This document shows, in pieces, positions 26,741 through 35,193 of a stretch of 64,000 nt of DNA. This stretch comes from Lactiplantibacillus pentosus. GTDB lineage: Bacteria; Bacillota; Bacilli; Lactobacillales; Lactobacillaceae. The stretch covers positions 2,604,001 to 2,668,000 of the forward strand of contig NZ_CP032757.1 in the NCBI RefSeq assembly GCF_003641185.1, written 5' to 3'. The translations under genes and the position numbers were made by a program. A model generated the notes under the pieces. It saw nothing but the letters and a program-made list of their open reading frames with translations. It had not been told where the DNA came from and ran no database searches. Within the stretch, counting starts at the first letter, position 1. The number at the start of each line of letters is the position of its first letter.

Positions 26741-28513
26741 CTAACGTTTATTGCGCCGATTCTTTTTGGGCCGCTTACGCTTCTTCTTTTTTCGGAATGC
26801 CGGTGTCGCATCCATCCCCAGCCTCTTGTGCAAGCGCAGTTTCTCATCTCTGACAACTTGTCGCAGAGCTTGTGCACGCTGCTTTGGAAGCGTTGCATAC
26901 ATTTCTAGCATATCCACCATGACAATCAATTTATCCATATCATCGAGCTTTATTCGTTGTACAACCCTTTGTTGTTCAGCACCATCAACCACTGAACCAG
27001 GCCCGTATTCAAGCGACATGGTCTCTTCAAGCGCTTCCGTAGTCAATTCTTCAGGCTGTAGAAGGTTGCAGTCGTATGCACGGCCAAGGTAAAACTCAAA
27101 AGACTCCACATAATCAGAAACGCGGGCTGTATTTTCAGGATGCTTTTGCTGTTGATCTAAATAGGCCCTAAACCCCAGTTCAACAGCAAAGCGGTGGGCC
27201 TTAATCGCATCCTTACGATGCCAAGACCGACCCTCGAAAGTCTCAACATGCGCATCCGGATTCAGGTAATCCCTTGCCTGATCAGGGCTGTAAAAGTCAA
27301 TCAACTTGGCCAGTTGCTCTGGATCATCAAATACTGCCGCCGTGATTGGAAAGCCATTCTCATATTCACTACTGATGTCATTCTTGTGGTCAGTCACATA
27401 ATTGTTGATACTGTCGTCATCATTCAAGTCAACACCAGCCGCTTGAATTTTCAGGATCATCTTCTTGTCTACCGAATAATTGTTGGGATCCTTAGCTGCT
27501 TCAACCATTTTTGCAGCAGCCTCATGAATATACCGTTGGAGTTGAGCGACCTTATTTGGTTTCATCATCTGCTCGGAACCTACGATACTAATCAAACCAG
27601 TTAACATTGGACCAATCGCCGCATATTCTTCTTGACTATAAAGACGATCCGCAACAAAATCACCCGTCAGAATCTCAACCAACACATGCTTGGTCCAACT
27701 TCGCGGCAATTTACGATAACGGTTATACCCAATCACCAATAATGTTTCAACAACATTTTGCATAAAGTCGGCTGTGACCACCTCGGGACGGTTCTGCCAT
27801 TCTGGACGCTCTTGGTAGATTTTCATTAATCTCGAATACTGAAGATTCACTCTCAATAATCGGCTAGGTTGCCACATTGGCAACTTTGGATCCCGATTAA
27901 CTCGGGTACTAGGATCATCATCAAAGTCATCTTCAGTCATGGATGACCCATCCTGGCCCAAATCAACACTCGGCACAAAGTCATCATCGGAATCAAGGTC
28001 GGGGTTATCCCAAAAGTCAACATCGTCGAAATCATCATCATCGAAGTCGTCGTCATCATCCATAAATCCTTCAGTCTCAACTGGTGTCGAAAATAATGCC
28101 AATAAAAACTTCGGAAGACTGCCAGCTTCAGGATTCTCTTTTTTAATTTCCGCCATCACCTTCGAAATGTCAGCGGGCTTCGCATTAATTTGTTTCGTTC
28201 GTGCTAAGTAAGTACAGTACGGTTCACCGATGACGACCGGTCCTTCCACCAAGAACTGCGTGCCGTCGATGTCGTCATCATGCTTGACTTGAGTCAAATA
28301 AGCGCCAATGGATGCTGCTGTCCAATCAGCATGGGACTTGCCGATATAACCAGAAAGATCTGCATCTAGCTGACTGCCCACCATTTCACTTAAATTATCC
28401 CAACTCAATCCGATGATATCAGAGACACCATCCATCTGATCATATTGTGTCTTAAGTGGCTGGTATTCCGGGGATGCTTTAAACCCAGCCCAAATTGATT
28501 TAAATGTTGCCAT
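26741..28513 (-). CDS. large acidic protein of unknown function
   Basis: A 590-residue protein I do not recognise. It has no signal peptide or membrane segment. An extreme acidic run (MDDDDDFDDDDFDDVDFWD, near residue 150-170, then DDDFVPSVDLGQD and DDFDDDP) divides an N-terminal globular part from a helical C-terminal part. It ends in a basic tail (RKKKKRKRPKKNRRNKR). ATG 28513 is chosen for GAGGGG upstream; the 24 in-frame residues before it look artificial. Acidic and basic stretches suggest contact with nucleic acid or a basic partner. It is monocistronic with its own promoter. Confidence 0.75.
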   Translation of the reverse strand: MATFKSIWAGFKASPEYQPLKTQYDQMDGVSDIIGLSWDNLSEMVGSQLDADLSGYIGKSHADWTAASIGAYLTQVKHDDDIDGTQFLVEGPVVIGEPYCTYLARTKQINAKPADISKVMAEIKKENPEAGSLPKFLLALFSTPVETEGFMDDDDDFDDDDFDDVDFWDNPDLDSDDDFVPSVDLGQDGSSMTEDDFDDDPSTRVNRDPKLPMWQPSRLLRVNLQYSRLMKIYQERPEWQNRPEVVTADFMQNVVETLLVIGYNRYRKLPRSWTKHVLVEILTGDFVADRLYSQEEYAAIGPMLTGLISIVGSEQMMKPNKVAQLQRYIHEAAAKMVEAAKDPNNYSVDKKMILKIQAAGVDLNDDDSINNYVTDHKNDISSEYENGFPITAAVFDDPEQLAKLIDFYSPDQARDYLNPDAHVETFEGRSWHRKDAIKAHRFAVELGFRAYLDQQQKHPENTARVSDYVESFEFYLGRAYDCNLLQPEELTTEALEETMSLEYGPGSVVDGAEQQRVVQRIKLDDMDKLIVMVDMLEMYATLPKQRAQALRQVVRDEKLRLHKRLGMDATPAFRKKKKRKRPKKNRRNKR

Positions 28514-28635
28514 GTTACCCCTCGTTTCATTATCTTTTGATCTTTTGATTCCAAAAACTGAGCCCACGCCATCACTAACACTCACCAGGCTTGACTGATG
28601 GCTGCGTGGTCACGACGCATTCATTTAATAGTTCT

Positions 28636-28641
28636 ATTATA
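28636..28641 (-). promoter_or_regulatory. -10 element of the acidic protein gene
   Basis: Minus-strand TATAAT about 125 nt upstream of the start codon. No clear -35. Confidence 0.4.
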
Positions 28642-28770
28642 CCGTACAGTCCTAATTAGTACTTAATGAGACCAAGTATCTGTCACTAAATCCGTTTTTC
28701 TGCTTACAAAATGTAACCGGTTCATAATTTGTCATCAAATTGTTACTTATGTGAAGCCCAGTTTGCATGC

Positions 28771-28776
28771 TATAGT
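28771..28776 (+). promoter_or_regulatory. extended -10 of the DUF2798-like gene
   Basis: TATAGT preceded by TGC, 38 bp before the start codon. Confidence 0.45.
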
Positions 28777-28813
28777 AATCAACCGATACTAAAATTAGGA
28801 GTGTGTCAATAGA

Positions 28814-29320
28814 ATGCCACGTAATTTAAAAGAAGAAGTTGTTTTCACTGCCATCATGGCTGGCTTAATGGTCTTTGTCATGACCGCCTACAACGTTACC
28901 CTCGCTCAAGGCTTTAGTAGCGGCTTGGTAATGGCAATCCTTAGTGGCTACCCACTCGGTTTATTCGTTGCGATCCTGTTAGACTTATTGGTCGTGGGAC
29001 CAATTGCCAAACGATTAGCTTTCAAATATATCATTAATGATTACATGCGTAAAAAGGTCGTCTTAATCGGAATTACGATTTCCGTCTTGATGGTGCTGGG
29101 CATGGTGACTTGCATGTCCTTCTTCGGCATCGCAGTCGAAGGTGAATTGGCTGGCGGTCACGTCTTAGCGACTTATGGTCATACTTGGATCTTTAACTTG
29201 ATTGTTGCCCTTCCACTCCAACTGCTCATCGTTGGCCCAATCGCCCGCGCTGTGCTTGGAAAGATGCAACAAGCAACGGCGAACACTGAGTCCGCAGCTA
29301 CGGTAGAAGAAGAAGATTAA
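28814..29320 (+). CDS. DUF2798-type membrane protein
   Basis: A 168-residue integral membrane protein with four hydrophobic segments arranged as two similar halves: FTAIMAGLMVFVMTAYNV...VAILLDLLVVGPIAKRLAF and ITISVLMVLGMVTCMSFFG...LPLQLLIVGPIARAVL. The repeated LLxVGPIAxxxx motif is typical of tandem DUF2798 domains. ATG 28814 follows AGGAGTG. It has its own promoter and terminator. Its function is unknown in the family. Confidence 0.82.
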   Translation: MPRNLKEEVVFTAIMAGLMVFVMTAYNVTLAQGFSSGLVMAILSGYPLGLFVAILLDLLVVGPIAKRLAFKYIINDYMRKKVVLIGITISVLMVLGMVTCMSFFGIAVEGELAGGHVLATYGHTWIFNLIVALPLQLLIVGPIARAVLGKMQQATANTESAATVEEED

Positions 29321-29340
29321 TCGTCACATTTAATACTTGA

Positions 29341-29380
29341 ACGCGTGCCTGACTGGGGTAAATCCTCGTTGGGCACGCGT
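29341..29380 (+). terminator. rho-independent terminator
   Basis: ACGCGTGCC pairs with GGCACGCGT, followed by seven T. Confidence 0.88.
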
Positions 29381-29390
29381 TTTTTTAATT

Positions 29391-29731
29391 GGACGTCCAA
29401 TCCATGCAGCGCCCTCGCCCGTCTAGCATGACGGTTCAACAAGGCGTCTCACAGGTATGACCGTGTTTTAGACATCTCACAGCTACTGTGACAAGTTTTC
29501 ACTGCCAATGCCGGGATACAACCATCTTTTAAATACTTCAGAAGCAACCTGCTAACAATGTCCAAGCCCCTCTTAACAATCCCACTGACAAATTCAGGAT
29601 GCCCGACTGACTTCACGATAATTTATTCGGCAGTCATACCAGCCACCACACCGTCCACCCCCAACAGCTTAACTTTCTTAACCGCAATCCATGCTATGCT
29701 AATTGAATGAACTTAATTGGGGTGAAACATA
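29391..29731. other. intergenic stretch, only a weak promoter seen
   Basis: About 340 bp. A TATGCT at about 29692-29697 may be the -10 of the Tim44-like gene; no gene is evident. Confidence 0.35.
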
Positions 29732-30454
29732 TTGAAAAAATGGTTAAGCTTTGGGGGCTTATTCCTATGCTTATTAATGGCACCAATCAACGTCCAAGCA
29801 CGTGCAGGTGGCAATTACGGCGGTGGCGGCGGCAGTGATTCGACGTCTACTTGGAATCGGTCGAGCAGCGACGAATATTATGATGACCGCCGCGAATTTG
29901 ACCGTCCCAGGATAATAACTGGTTGGCGGCACAATGCAACTGGTGGCGGTTTCGGCTTACTAGTCGCTGTTATCGCTATTAAACGCTTATTACAACGTCG
30001 ACGCCAGAACTTACTCGCCAATCAAACGGACCTGCCGCCGACCCTAGCAGCGGCCTTTGAAACGCTGTTCTATGAGGTGGAAGCCGCCTGGACGCGTAAT
30101 GATTTGACGTCGCTACACCGCTTGATGGGACCAGGATATTATCAATATCAACGCTGCATCATTATCGGTTTTATGATCCAGCGCAAGTTCAACGAGCTTG
30201 ACTCACTGCACCTGATTTCACTCCGCCAGCTCGACAATGGTCCGGGTCGCGCTATCAACATCTTAGTCACCGCGCAGGCCCGCGACTACTTCCGATATGC
30301 CAATAAAAGTGCCACGTTCAACCAACAGGCCAAGGATTCAGCTTACATTGAACGCTTTCAAGAAATTTGGACGGTCAAATGGGATGCCCAGCATCAACTG
30401 CGGTGTCACCAAATTACGGCGGTTCAGCCAGATACAGACGACAACGTGCGCTAA
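29732..30454 (+). CDS. secreted/anchored TIM44-like domain protein
   Basis: A 240-residue protein. Residues 1-24 are a signal peptide (KKWLSFGGLFLCLLMAPINVQARA), 25-70 are Gly/Ser-rich, 70-88 a hydrophobic segment, and about 100-235 a Tim44-like domain (FYEVEAAWTRNDLTSLHRLMGPGYYQYQ). TTG 29732 follows GGGGTG. Tim44-like domains bind membranes or lipids; in bacteria the role is not established. A terminator follows. Confidence 0.72.
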   Translation: MKKWLSFGGLFLCLLMAPINVQARAGGNYGGGGGSDSTSTWNRSSSDEYYDDRREFDRPRIITGWRHNATGGGFGLLVAVIAIKRLLQRRRQNLLANQTDLPPTLAAAFETLFYEVEAAWTRNDLTSLHRLMGPGYYQYQRCIIIGFMIQRKFNELDSLHLISLRQLDNGPGRAINILVTAQARDYFRYANKSATFNQQAKDSAYIERFQEIWTVKWDAQHQLRCHQITAVQPDTDDNVR

Positions 30455-30566
30455 GGCTCAAGTACTATGCGTTGATTTTAAGCCATACGCTGTGAACAGA
30501 AGCGCGACACTCCTTATGCAAGTTGCCTGCAGTGCCGCAACTAATTTTTAATGATTAACCACAAAT

Positions 30567-30605
30567 CGCCCCGACCAGCAGTCAAATTTTCTGCTGATTG
30601 GGGCG
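30567..30605 (+). terminator. rho-independent terminator
   Basis: CGCCCCGACCAGCAG pairs with CTGCTGATTGGGGCG. Confidence 0.7.
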
Positions 30606-30719
30606 TCTTGCGTTTCAAGTTGTCATCATGTAATTCAGGGATAATTTGAAACTAAATCGCCCCCAATTTCCCGTACATCATGGTATGGTAATGATAACGA
30701 TTAAGGAGGTATCACGAGG

Positions 30720-31208
30720 GTGAAAACATACGGAATTGGTGCGGTGGCTGAGCGCATGGGACTTTCAGTTGCGACGATTAGATATTATGACGAGATGGGA
30801 TTACTGCCATTCGTCAAACGCGACCAGGCTGGCCGGCGCCGGTTTACCGACGATAATATTCAGCTATTACAAATGATTTTGGACTTAAAACGAGCCGGCG
30901 TTGCCATAAAGGATATTGCGCACTTCGTCTCCTGGCGCTTAGACGGCGACGATTCATTGCACGAGCGCTATCAATTCTTGGCGAAACATGAACAGACGCT
31001 CGAAGACGAGATCAGCCAACTCGAAAATTCGCTGGCCTACTTGCGTTTTAAGAAATGGTACTATCGAACTGCCGAAGAAGCTGGTACAGAGAAGATTCAT
31101 CTACGGCCTGGTTCCAAACAAGTCGACCCGCAAACTTATCGTGAGTATCAAGAATTACTTCAAGCAGGTCAGACCGCTCAGGAACTTGGGAACGGTTCCA
31201 AAAATTAA
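30720..31208 (+). CDS. MerR-family transcriptional regulator
   Basis: A 162-residue protein. Residues 1-70 form the MerR winged helix (YGIGAVAERMGLSVATIRYYDEMGLLPF), followed by a coiled coil (about 80-120, LEDEISQLENSLAYLRFKKWYY). The C-terminal effector part is short with no metal-binding Cys. GTG 30720 follows AAGGAGG. Its operator-like palindrome lies in the promoter of the downstream exporter gene, so it probably activates that gene by remodelling a long spacer. Confidence 0.9.
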   Translation: MKTYGIGAVAERMGLSVATIRYYDEMGLLPFVKRDQAGRRRFTDDNIQLLQMILDLKRAGVAIKDIAHFVSWRLDGDDSLHERYQFLAKHEQTLEDEISQLENSLAYLRFKKWYYRTAEEAGTEKIHLRPGSKQVDPQTYREYQELLQAGQTAQELGNGSKN

Positions 31209-31222
31209 TTTAGGCTTTAGAC

Positions 31223-31253
31223 TTGACCTCAAGTTTACTTGAGCTAGTAAGCT
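31223..31253 (+). promoter_or_regulatory. MerR-type promoter/operator
   Basis: TTGACC (31223-31228) overlaps the perfect palindrome CTCAAG-TTTA-CTTGAG (31228-31243). A TAAGCT (31248-31253) sits 19 bp from the -35, the spacing typical of MerR-controlled promoters, although it matches the -10 consensus poorly. Confidence 0.65.
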
Positions 31254-31285
31254 ATGATTCATCAACTGTTATAGGAGTGTGATGA

Positions 31286-32215
31286 ATGATGTTCTTACTA
31301 GCTTTAATTCCAATTTTAATGGGCGGTGGTCTGGCCATGCAGACCGCGGTCAATGCCAAATTACGCCAATTTGTGGGGTCTCCCTATTTAGCTTCAGCGG
31401 TCTCCTTTAGCGTCGGTGCGCTATTCTTGATCGTACTCACTTTACTGAGTGGCGTCTCACCGTTCGTCTCACTGACGACAATTGCGACCAACCCGTGGTG
31501 GATCTGGCTTGGTGGCCTTTTAGGCGTCATTGGTCTAACGGTCAACTTGCTACTCTTCCCACGACTTGGTAGCATTCAAACGGCGGTACTACCGATTTTT
31601 GGCCAAATTGTGATGGGTATTCTTATTGACCAATTTGGCTGGTTTGCTTCACCGCGCGAACCGCTCACGATTGTTAAAGTCATCGGATTAGTATTAGTCA
31701 CCTTGGGCATGCTGGTCGCCACCGTCCGCTTTAATCATGCGACCGCTGAACATCCGGTCAAAGGGCTCTGGCTGTGGCGGTTACTTGGCATCGGTGCTGG
31801 GATGCTAATTGCAACTCAGGCAGCCATCAATGGTCATCTAGGCATGATTCTCCAGTCATCCGTCCACGCCGCAATGGTTTCGTTTACCGTCGGCGCAGTG
31901 CTCTTACTGTTACTGATTGCCGTCTTACGGGTACCCACTAAGCCACTCCAAACTGCCCTTCAAGCTGGTCGAAGTTACTGGTGGATGTGGATTGGTGGCT
32001 TCTTAGGTGCAGCCTATGTTTTCGGTAGTGCCTGGTTAGTCCCTCAGATTGGGACGGGTCAAGTGGTCGTGATTGCATTATTTGGCCAATTGCTGTTCAG
32101 TGCCATCATTGAACAATTCGGTTGGTTCGAAGCCCAGGCACAACGGGTCAAACTTCCCCGCTTAGTCGGCCTATTGCTGATGTTAGTAGGCGTGATTGGA
32201 ATTCATTTCTTATAA
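31286..32215 (+). CDS. DMT-superfamily transporter, tandem DUF606 (YdcZ) type
   Basis: A 309-residue protein with about ten membrane segments in two homologous halves. Each half has the pattern GGxLAMQTAVNAKL / GAGMLIATQAAINGHL, then WWIWLGGLLG / WWMWIGGFLG, then IFGQIVMGILIDQFGWF / LFGQLLFSAIIEQFGWF. This is an internal duplication of DUF606 units that are usually separate proteins. ATG 31286 (or the following ATG) follows AGGAGTG. It probably exports a small molecule sensed by the adjacent MerR regulator. Substrate unknown. Confidence 0.85.
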   Translation: MMFLLALIPILMGGGLAMQTAVNAKLRQFVGSPYLASAVSFSVGALFLIVLTLLSGVSPFVSLTTIATNPWWIWLGGLLGVIGLTVNLLLFPRLGSIQTAVLPIFGQIVMGILIDQFGWFASPREPLTIVKVIGLVLVTLGMLVATVRFNHATAEHPVKGLWLWRLLGIGAGMLIATQAAINGHLGMILQSSVHAAMVSFTVGAVLLLLLIAVLRVPTKPLQTALQAGRSYWWMWIGGFLGAAYVFGSAWLVPQIGTGQVVVIALFGQLLFSAIIEQFGWFEAQAQRVKLPRLVGLLLMLVGVIGIHFL

Positions 32216-32233
32216 ATCTTTCCATTATCATTG

Positions 32234-32263
32234 ACGGATCTATCTCAAAGTGAGATAGATCCG
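32234..32263 (+). terminator. rho-independent terminator
   Basis: ACGGATCTATCTCA pairs with TGAGATAGATCCGT, followed by TTTTTG. Confidence 0.9.
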
Positions 32264-32631
32264 TTTTTGTATAAAAACAATGCTGCGATATTGACAAGTC
32301 AATGAGAGAATCCCCTCATAATGCCTAGCAATTTTGCTACAATCACTCATCGCTTTAGCCGTGATTCACAAGGACAAAAAAAGGCGCGTATCAGCCATCC
32401 GAAAATGGTCAACACGCGTCTATTCACGGCACTGGCAAAGCCAGCGGGGGTGACACTCCACAATGTCAGTGACCCAAGCACTCTGAAATACGTCAGAGAA
32501 ACGTGCCCCGCTATCAATATTAGTCACTAGCCGCTCGCGCGGAACCGTTATTACTAACGATCTGACTCTATCGACTCATCGCAAGAACAACCATAACATC
32601 CTAATCTCTAAAATGCAAGGTAGCCGCAAAA
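32264..32631. other. intergenic stretch, nothing recognised
   Basis: About 370 bp between two terminators. A 69-codon frame at 32321-32530 lacks a ribosome site and recognisable homology. Confidence 0.4.
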
Positions 32632-32670
32632 AAACGGTGGTGCAATTGACTAGCAATCGACGCCACCGTT
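32632..32670 (-). terminator. terminator of the gene at 32766
   Basis: AACGGTGGTGC/GCCACCGTT-type stem with seven T on the minus strand. Confidence 0.8.
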
Positions 32671-32765
32671 CCCATTGGTATTTTGATTTTGGCTTGGCTC
32701 CAATATCAATTTTAACAATACCACATGTTTGTAAACATTCAGTAACTGGCAGGTAAAGATTGTGT

Positions 32766-33215
32766 TTAATCTTCAACCGCCGTGATCTGATTCAAACGGT
32801 CGACTTGCGCTGACAACCAGTCCGTCAACAACTTTTCGGCGTTGGCCTGATCAGCCAGCACATCATCAACTGAGCCTAATTCATCGATCCGCAAGCCGGA
32901 TTGGAGCGCTTCGGATTCGGCAATCATATAGACATTGATTGGCATCGTGTCGTCTGCGACCGTCACCTTGCCAATTTCAGTTAAGTTTGCGAGTGGCAGG
33001 TTAATGACACTCGTCTCAAGCCGAAAGCTAATCGCGGGCTCGTGAGTCGTCGTCAAGGTGATTTGGGCCAGCTGGTCTTGCTTCACCGCTGCGACCAACT
33101 TTGCTAACCACGGTTGAACTTGCGCCGTTAATTGGTCATAGGTCCCCGTTAAACTGGCCTGGGTCACCTTTTCGGCCGTGACATCATCGATAAAAGTTTG
33201 TACGTTTCGTTGCAT
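32766..33215 (-). CDS. hypothetical soluble protein
   Basis: A 149-residue acidic protein with no signal peptide, membrane segment or recognised motif. It starts MQRNVQTFIDDVTAEKV. ATG 33215 follows GAGGGATC; the 32 residues upstream in frame are unlikely to be translated. It lies 34 bp after the small membrane protein gene, so it is probably the last gene of the lplA operon. Confidence 0.65.
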   Translation of the reverse strand: MQRNVQTFIDDVTAEKVTQASLTGTYDQLTAQVQPWLAKLVAAVKQDQLAQITLTTTHEPAISFRLETSVINLPLANLTEIGKVTVADDTMPINVYMIAESEALQSGLRIDELGSVDDVLADQANAEKLLTDWLSAQVDRLNQITAVED

Positions 33216-33249
33216 AAAACTCGATCCCTCATTTATTTTGTCAATTTCG

Positions 33250-33630
33250 TTAATTTGTTCGTCGCCAACGTGTGAGTAGCACCAACGTGTAGAAGTTGAT
33301 TCCGAGTCCAATCACACCCATAATCTCTAGCAAAAGCTTGATTTCCATTCCAGCCGTACTTTGATAGCCAGACATCAGCGCACTGATGAGTCCAAGACTG
33401 TATATCAGCACCACTAGTCCGAGCACGTAGAAGCCCAACATCCGGTTAATATAAACCGCCAGGACGCCTAAAAAGTACAACACGAGCGCAATCAGTAAGC
33501 CCTGCCACATTTCTGCGACCGAGATATGCTTGGCTTGCAAGTGAAAATGGCTGGTCGACATCATCCAATTGACGATACCGTAACAAAAAAAGGACACAAA
33601 CGCAAATGCAACTAAGCGAGTCAGTTTCAA
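33250..33630 (-). CDS. small membrane protein of unknown function
   Basis: A 126-residue protein with four hydrophobic segments (about residues 4-22, 38-58, 62-85, 100-118). The start is taken as the TTG at 33630, 7 nt after AGGAG. It starts 13 bp after lplA and is followed by the 32766 gene, so all three genes look co-transcribed. Confidence 0.65.
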   Translation of the reverse strand: MKLTRLVAFAFVSFFCYGIVNWMMSTSHFHLQAKHISVAEMWQGLLIALVLYFLGVLAVYINRMLGFYVLGLVVLIYSLGLISALMSGYQSTAGMEIKLLLEIMGVIGLGINFYTLVLLTRWRRTN

Positions 33631-33643
33631 CAAATCACTCCTA

Positions 33644-34657
33644 TTACTGGGCAATTAAGTCGATGATAGCAGTCCGTTCAATTCCAGTGAAATACTGGTT
33701 TAAGTCGATATCAGCTAAAGCGTCCGCAATGGCTTCATGGTCATAACGCACCCCGTTCAGCGCTGCTTCGATATCTTGGACGTTACCGCTACCAAAGAAA
33801 TCACCGTAAAATTTAATATTATTGATCAAGCCGTCATCCACTTTGATCCGGGCATCAATGGTTCCCATATCAAAATGTTGCCGCCGTTTAACTGAGAATT
33901 CAGGCGATTTGCCGTAAACCCAATCCCAATTAGCATAATAGTCTTCGTAAATTTTATCAATAGCTTTTTGTTGTTCAGGCGTTACGTGGTATTCCTTATC
34001 GGCGATTTGGTCGAGTGAATCAACGTGGAATAATTCCTTCAATAACGCGTCTTGGAATTCTGGCACCGTGATATTTTGATACTCTGGTGCCAGGTATGGC
34101 CGTAAGTTCGTGACCCGACTCCGGACCGACTTGATGCCCTTGGATGCAATCTTATCAGTTGGAACGGTTAATGCTTGTGGCACGACGTTTAAGTCGACAT
34201 TCAGCATCAACGTCCCATGTGAGAAAGTCTTGCCATTCCGCGAATACATGGCATTACCAGAAAACTTCTTGCCATCAACGAGTAAGTCGTTACGACCACT
34301 GACCGTTGCCGTCGTTGCCCCCATATCGTGCAGTGCATCGATAATTGGCTTGGTAAACGTCTTAAAGTCACCAAATTCTTGGCTATCACTGTCGACCACA
34401 AAGCTGAAACAGAGATTGCCTAAGTCCTGATAAACAGCGCCACCACCAGATAACCGACGAGTGACGGTAATATTATGTTCACGAACATAATCTGCATTGA
34501 TTTCTTCAAGCGTATTTTGATTACGCCCAACGATAATGCAAGGTTCCTCATAATAGAACAAGACCAATGGTTCATCAAAATCTACATTGTTCATTAAATA
34601 CTGTTCTGTTGCCAGGTTGCGGCCAATTTCATGATCTTTCATTGCGACATAGTACAT
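33644..34657 (-). CDS. lplA: lipoate-protein ligase
   Basis: A 337-residue protein of usual LplA length. It has RNQNTLEEINADYVREHNI, then TRRLSGGGAVYQDLGNLCFSF with the RRxxGGGxV lipoyl-adenylate loop, and GRNDLLVDGKKFSGNA with the catalytic Lys. The C-terminal accessory domain is present. It activates lipoate with ATP and attaches it to lipoyl domains of 2-oxoacid dehydrogenases, such as pyruvate dehydrogenase, in an organism with no evident lipoate synthesis here. ATG 34657 follows AAGGAG. A cre-bearing promoter and an attenuator-like stem lie far upstream. Confidence 0.93.
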   Translation of the reverse strand: MYYVAMKDHEIGRNLATEQYLMNNVDFDEPLVLFYYEEPCIIVGRNQNTLEEINADYVREHNITVTRRLSGGGAVYQDLGNLCFSFVVDSDSQEFGDFKTFTKPIIDALHDMGATTATVSGRNDLLVDGKKFSGNAMYSRNGKTFSHGTLMLNVDLNVVPQALTVPTDKIASKGIKSVRSRVTNLRPYLAPEYQNITVPEFQDALLKELFHVDSLDQIADKEYHVTPEQQKAIDKIYEDYYANWDWVYGKSPEFSVKRRQHFDMGTIDARIKVDDGLINNIKFYGDFFGSGNVQDIEAALNGVRYDHEAIADALADIDLNQYFTGIERTAIIDLIAQ

Positions 34658-34707
34658 GGTTTAAAATCTCCTTCAGCTTTAGGTTACTTTAATCATACAG
34701 CAAGATG

Positions 34708-35029
34708 AAAAAAGGACCCACAATGTGAGCCCATTTTTTGGAAGAATCATACAAAAAAGTTTAGCGTGGCGTTCTTCACACCACAAGATGACTGATTCAC
34801 TATCCACATCCATGAACGTTTGATTGGCGGCAATCCGTTCTCCGTGGAGCTAACCGTGCCATCAATAGATGGAGGTTGGGTCAGTCAGTTATCCGAAATT
34901 AGCGGAAACGCTGCTATACTGCACTAGCTATCACTTGACGGGTTTGTTACAACAATTGGGTAACGGTTTGATACTGACCTGTGATTCTTCCGATGAATCC
35001 AATATAGCATAGAATGTAAGCGATTGCAA
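34708..35029 (-). promoter_or_regulatory. cre-bearing promoter with long leader ending in a terminator-like stem, upstream of lplA
   Basis: Minus strand TTGCAA (35029-35024), 17-bp spacer, TATATT (35006-35001). TGTAAGCGATTGCA (35015-35028) matches the cre consensus fully and overlaps the -35. The transcript would start near 34994. After several short hairpins (CCATC-TATT-GATGG; GATTG-CCGC-CAATC) it meets GGGCTCACA/TGTGGGTCC (34732-34714) followed by six T. It is either an attenuated leader or a separate RNA of about 285 nt. Confidence 0.55.
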
Positions 35030-35079
35030 ACCGGGTATATAAATGTATCTCCGTCTACCGGTCTTGAAATCCAAAAAAA

Positions 35080-35109
35080 CGACCTAGTCAGCCGAAGCCA
35101 ACTAGGTCG
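35080..35109 (-). terminator. terminator of acm2
   Basis: CGACCTAGT pairs with ACTAGGTCG, followed by seven T on the minus strand. Confidence 0.85.
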
Positions 35110-35193
35110 CCGAAACTTAATAGCGGCCGTGGTCGCTATTCATTTCACTAACACTATTATAGAACCTCATGAAAGCAGTTACAACTTAAATGC

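Noticed and set aside
32321..32530. 69-codon plus-strand frame
   Set aside because: No ribosome site or recognisable family; lies between two terminators.
34683..34817. 44-codon frame inside the lplA leader
   Set aside because: No ribosome site, and it runs through the terminator-like stem; probably chance.
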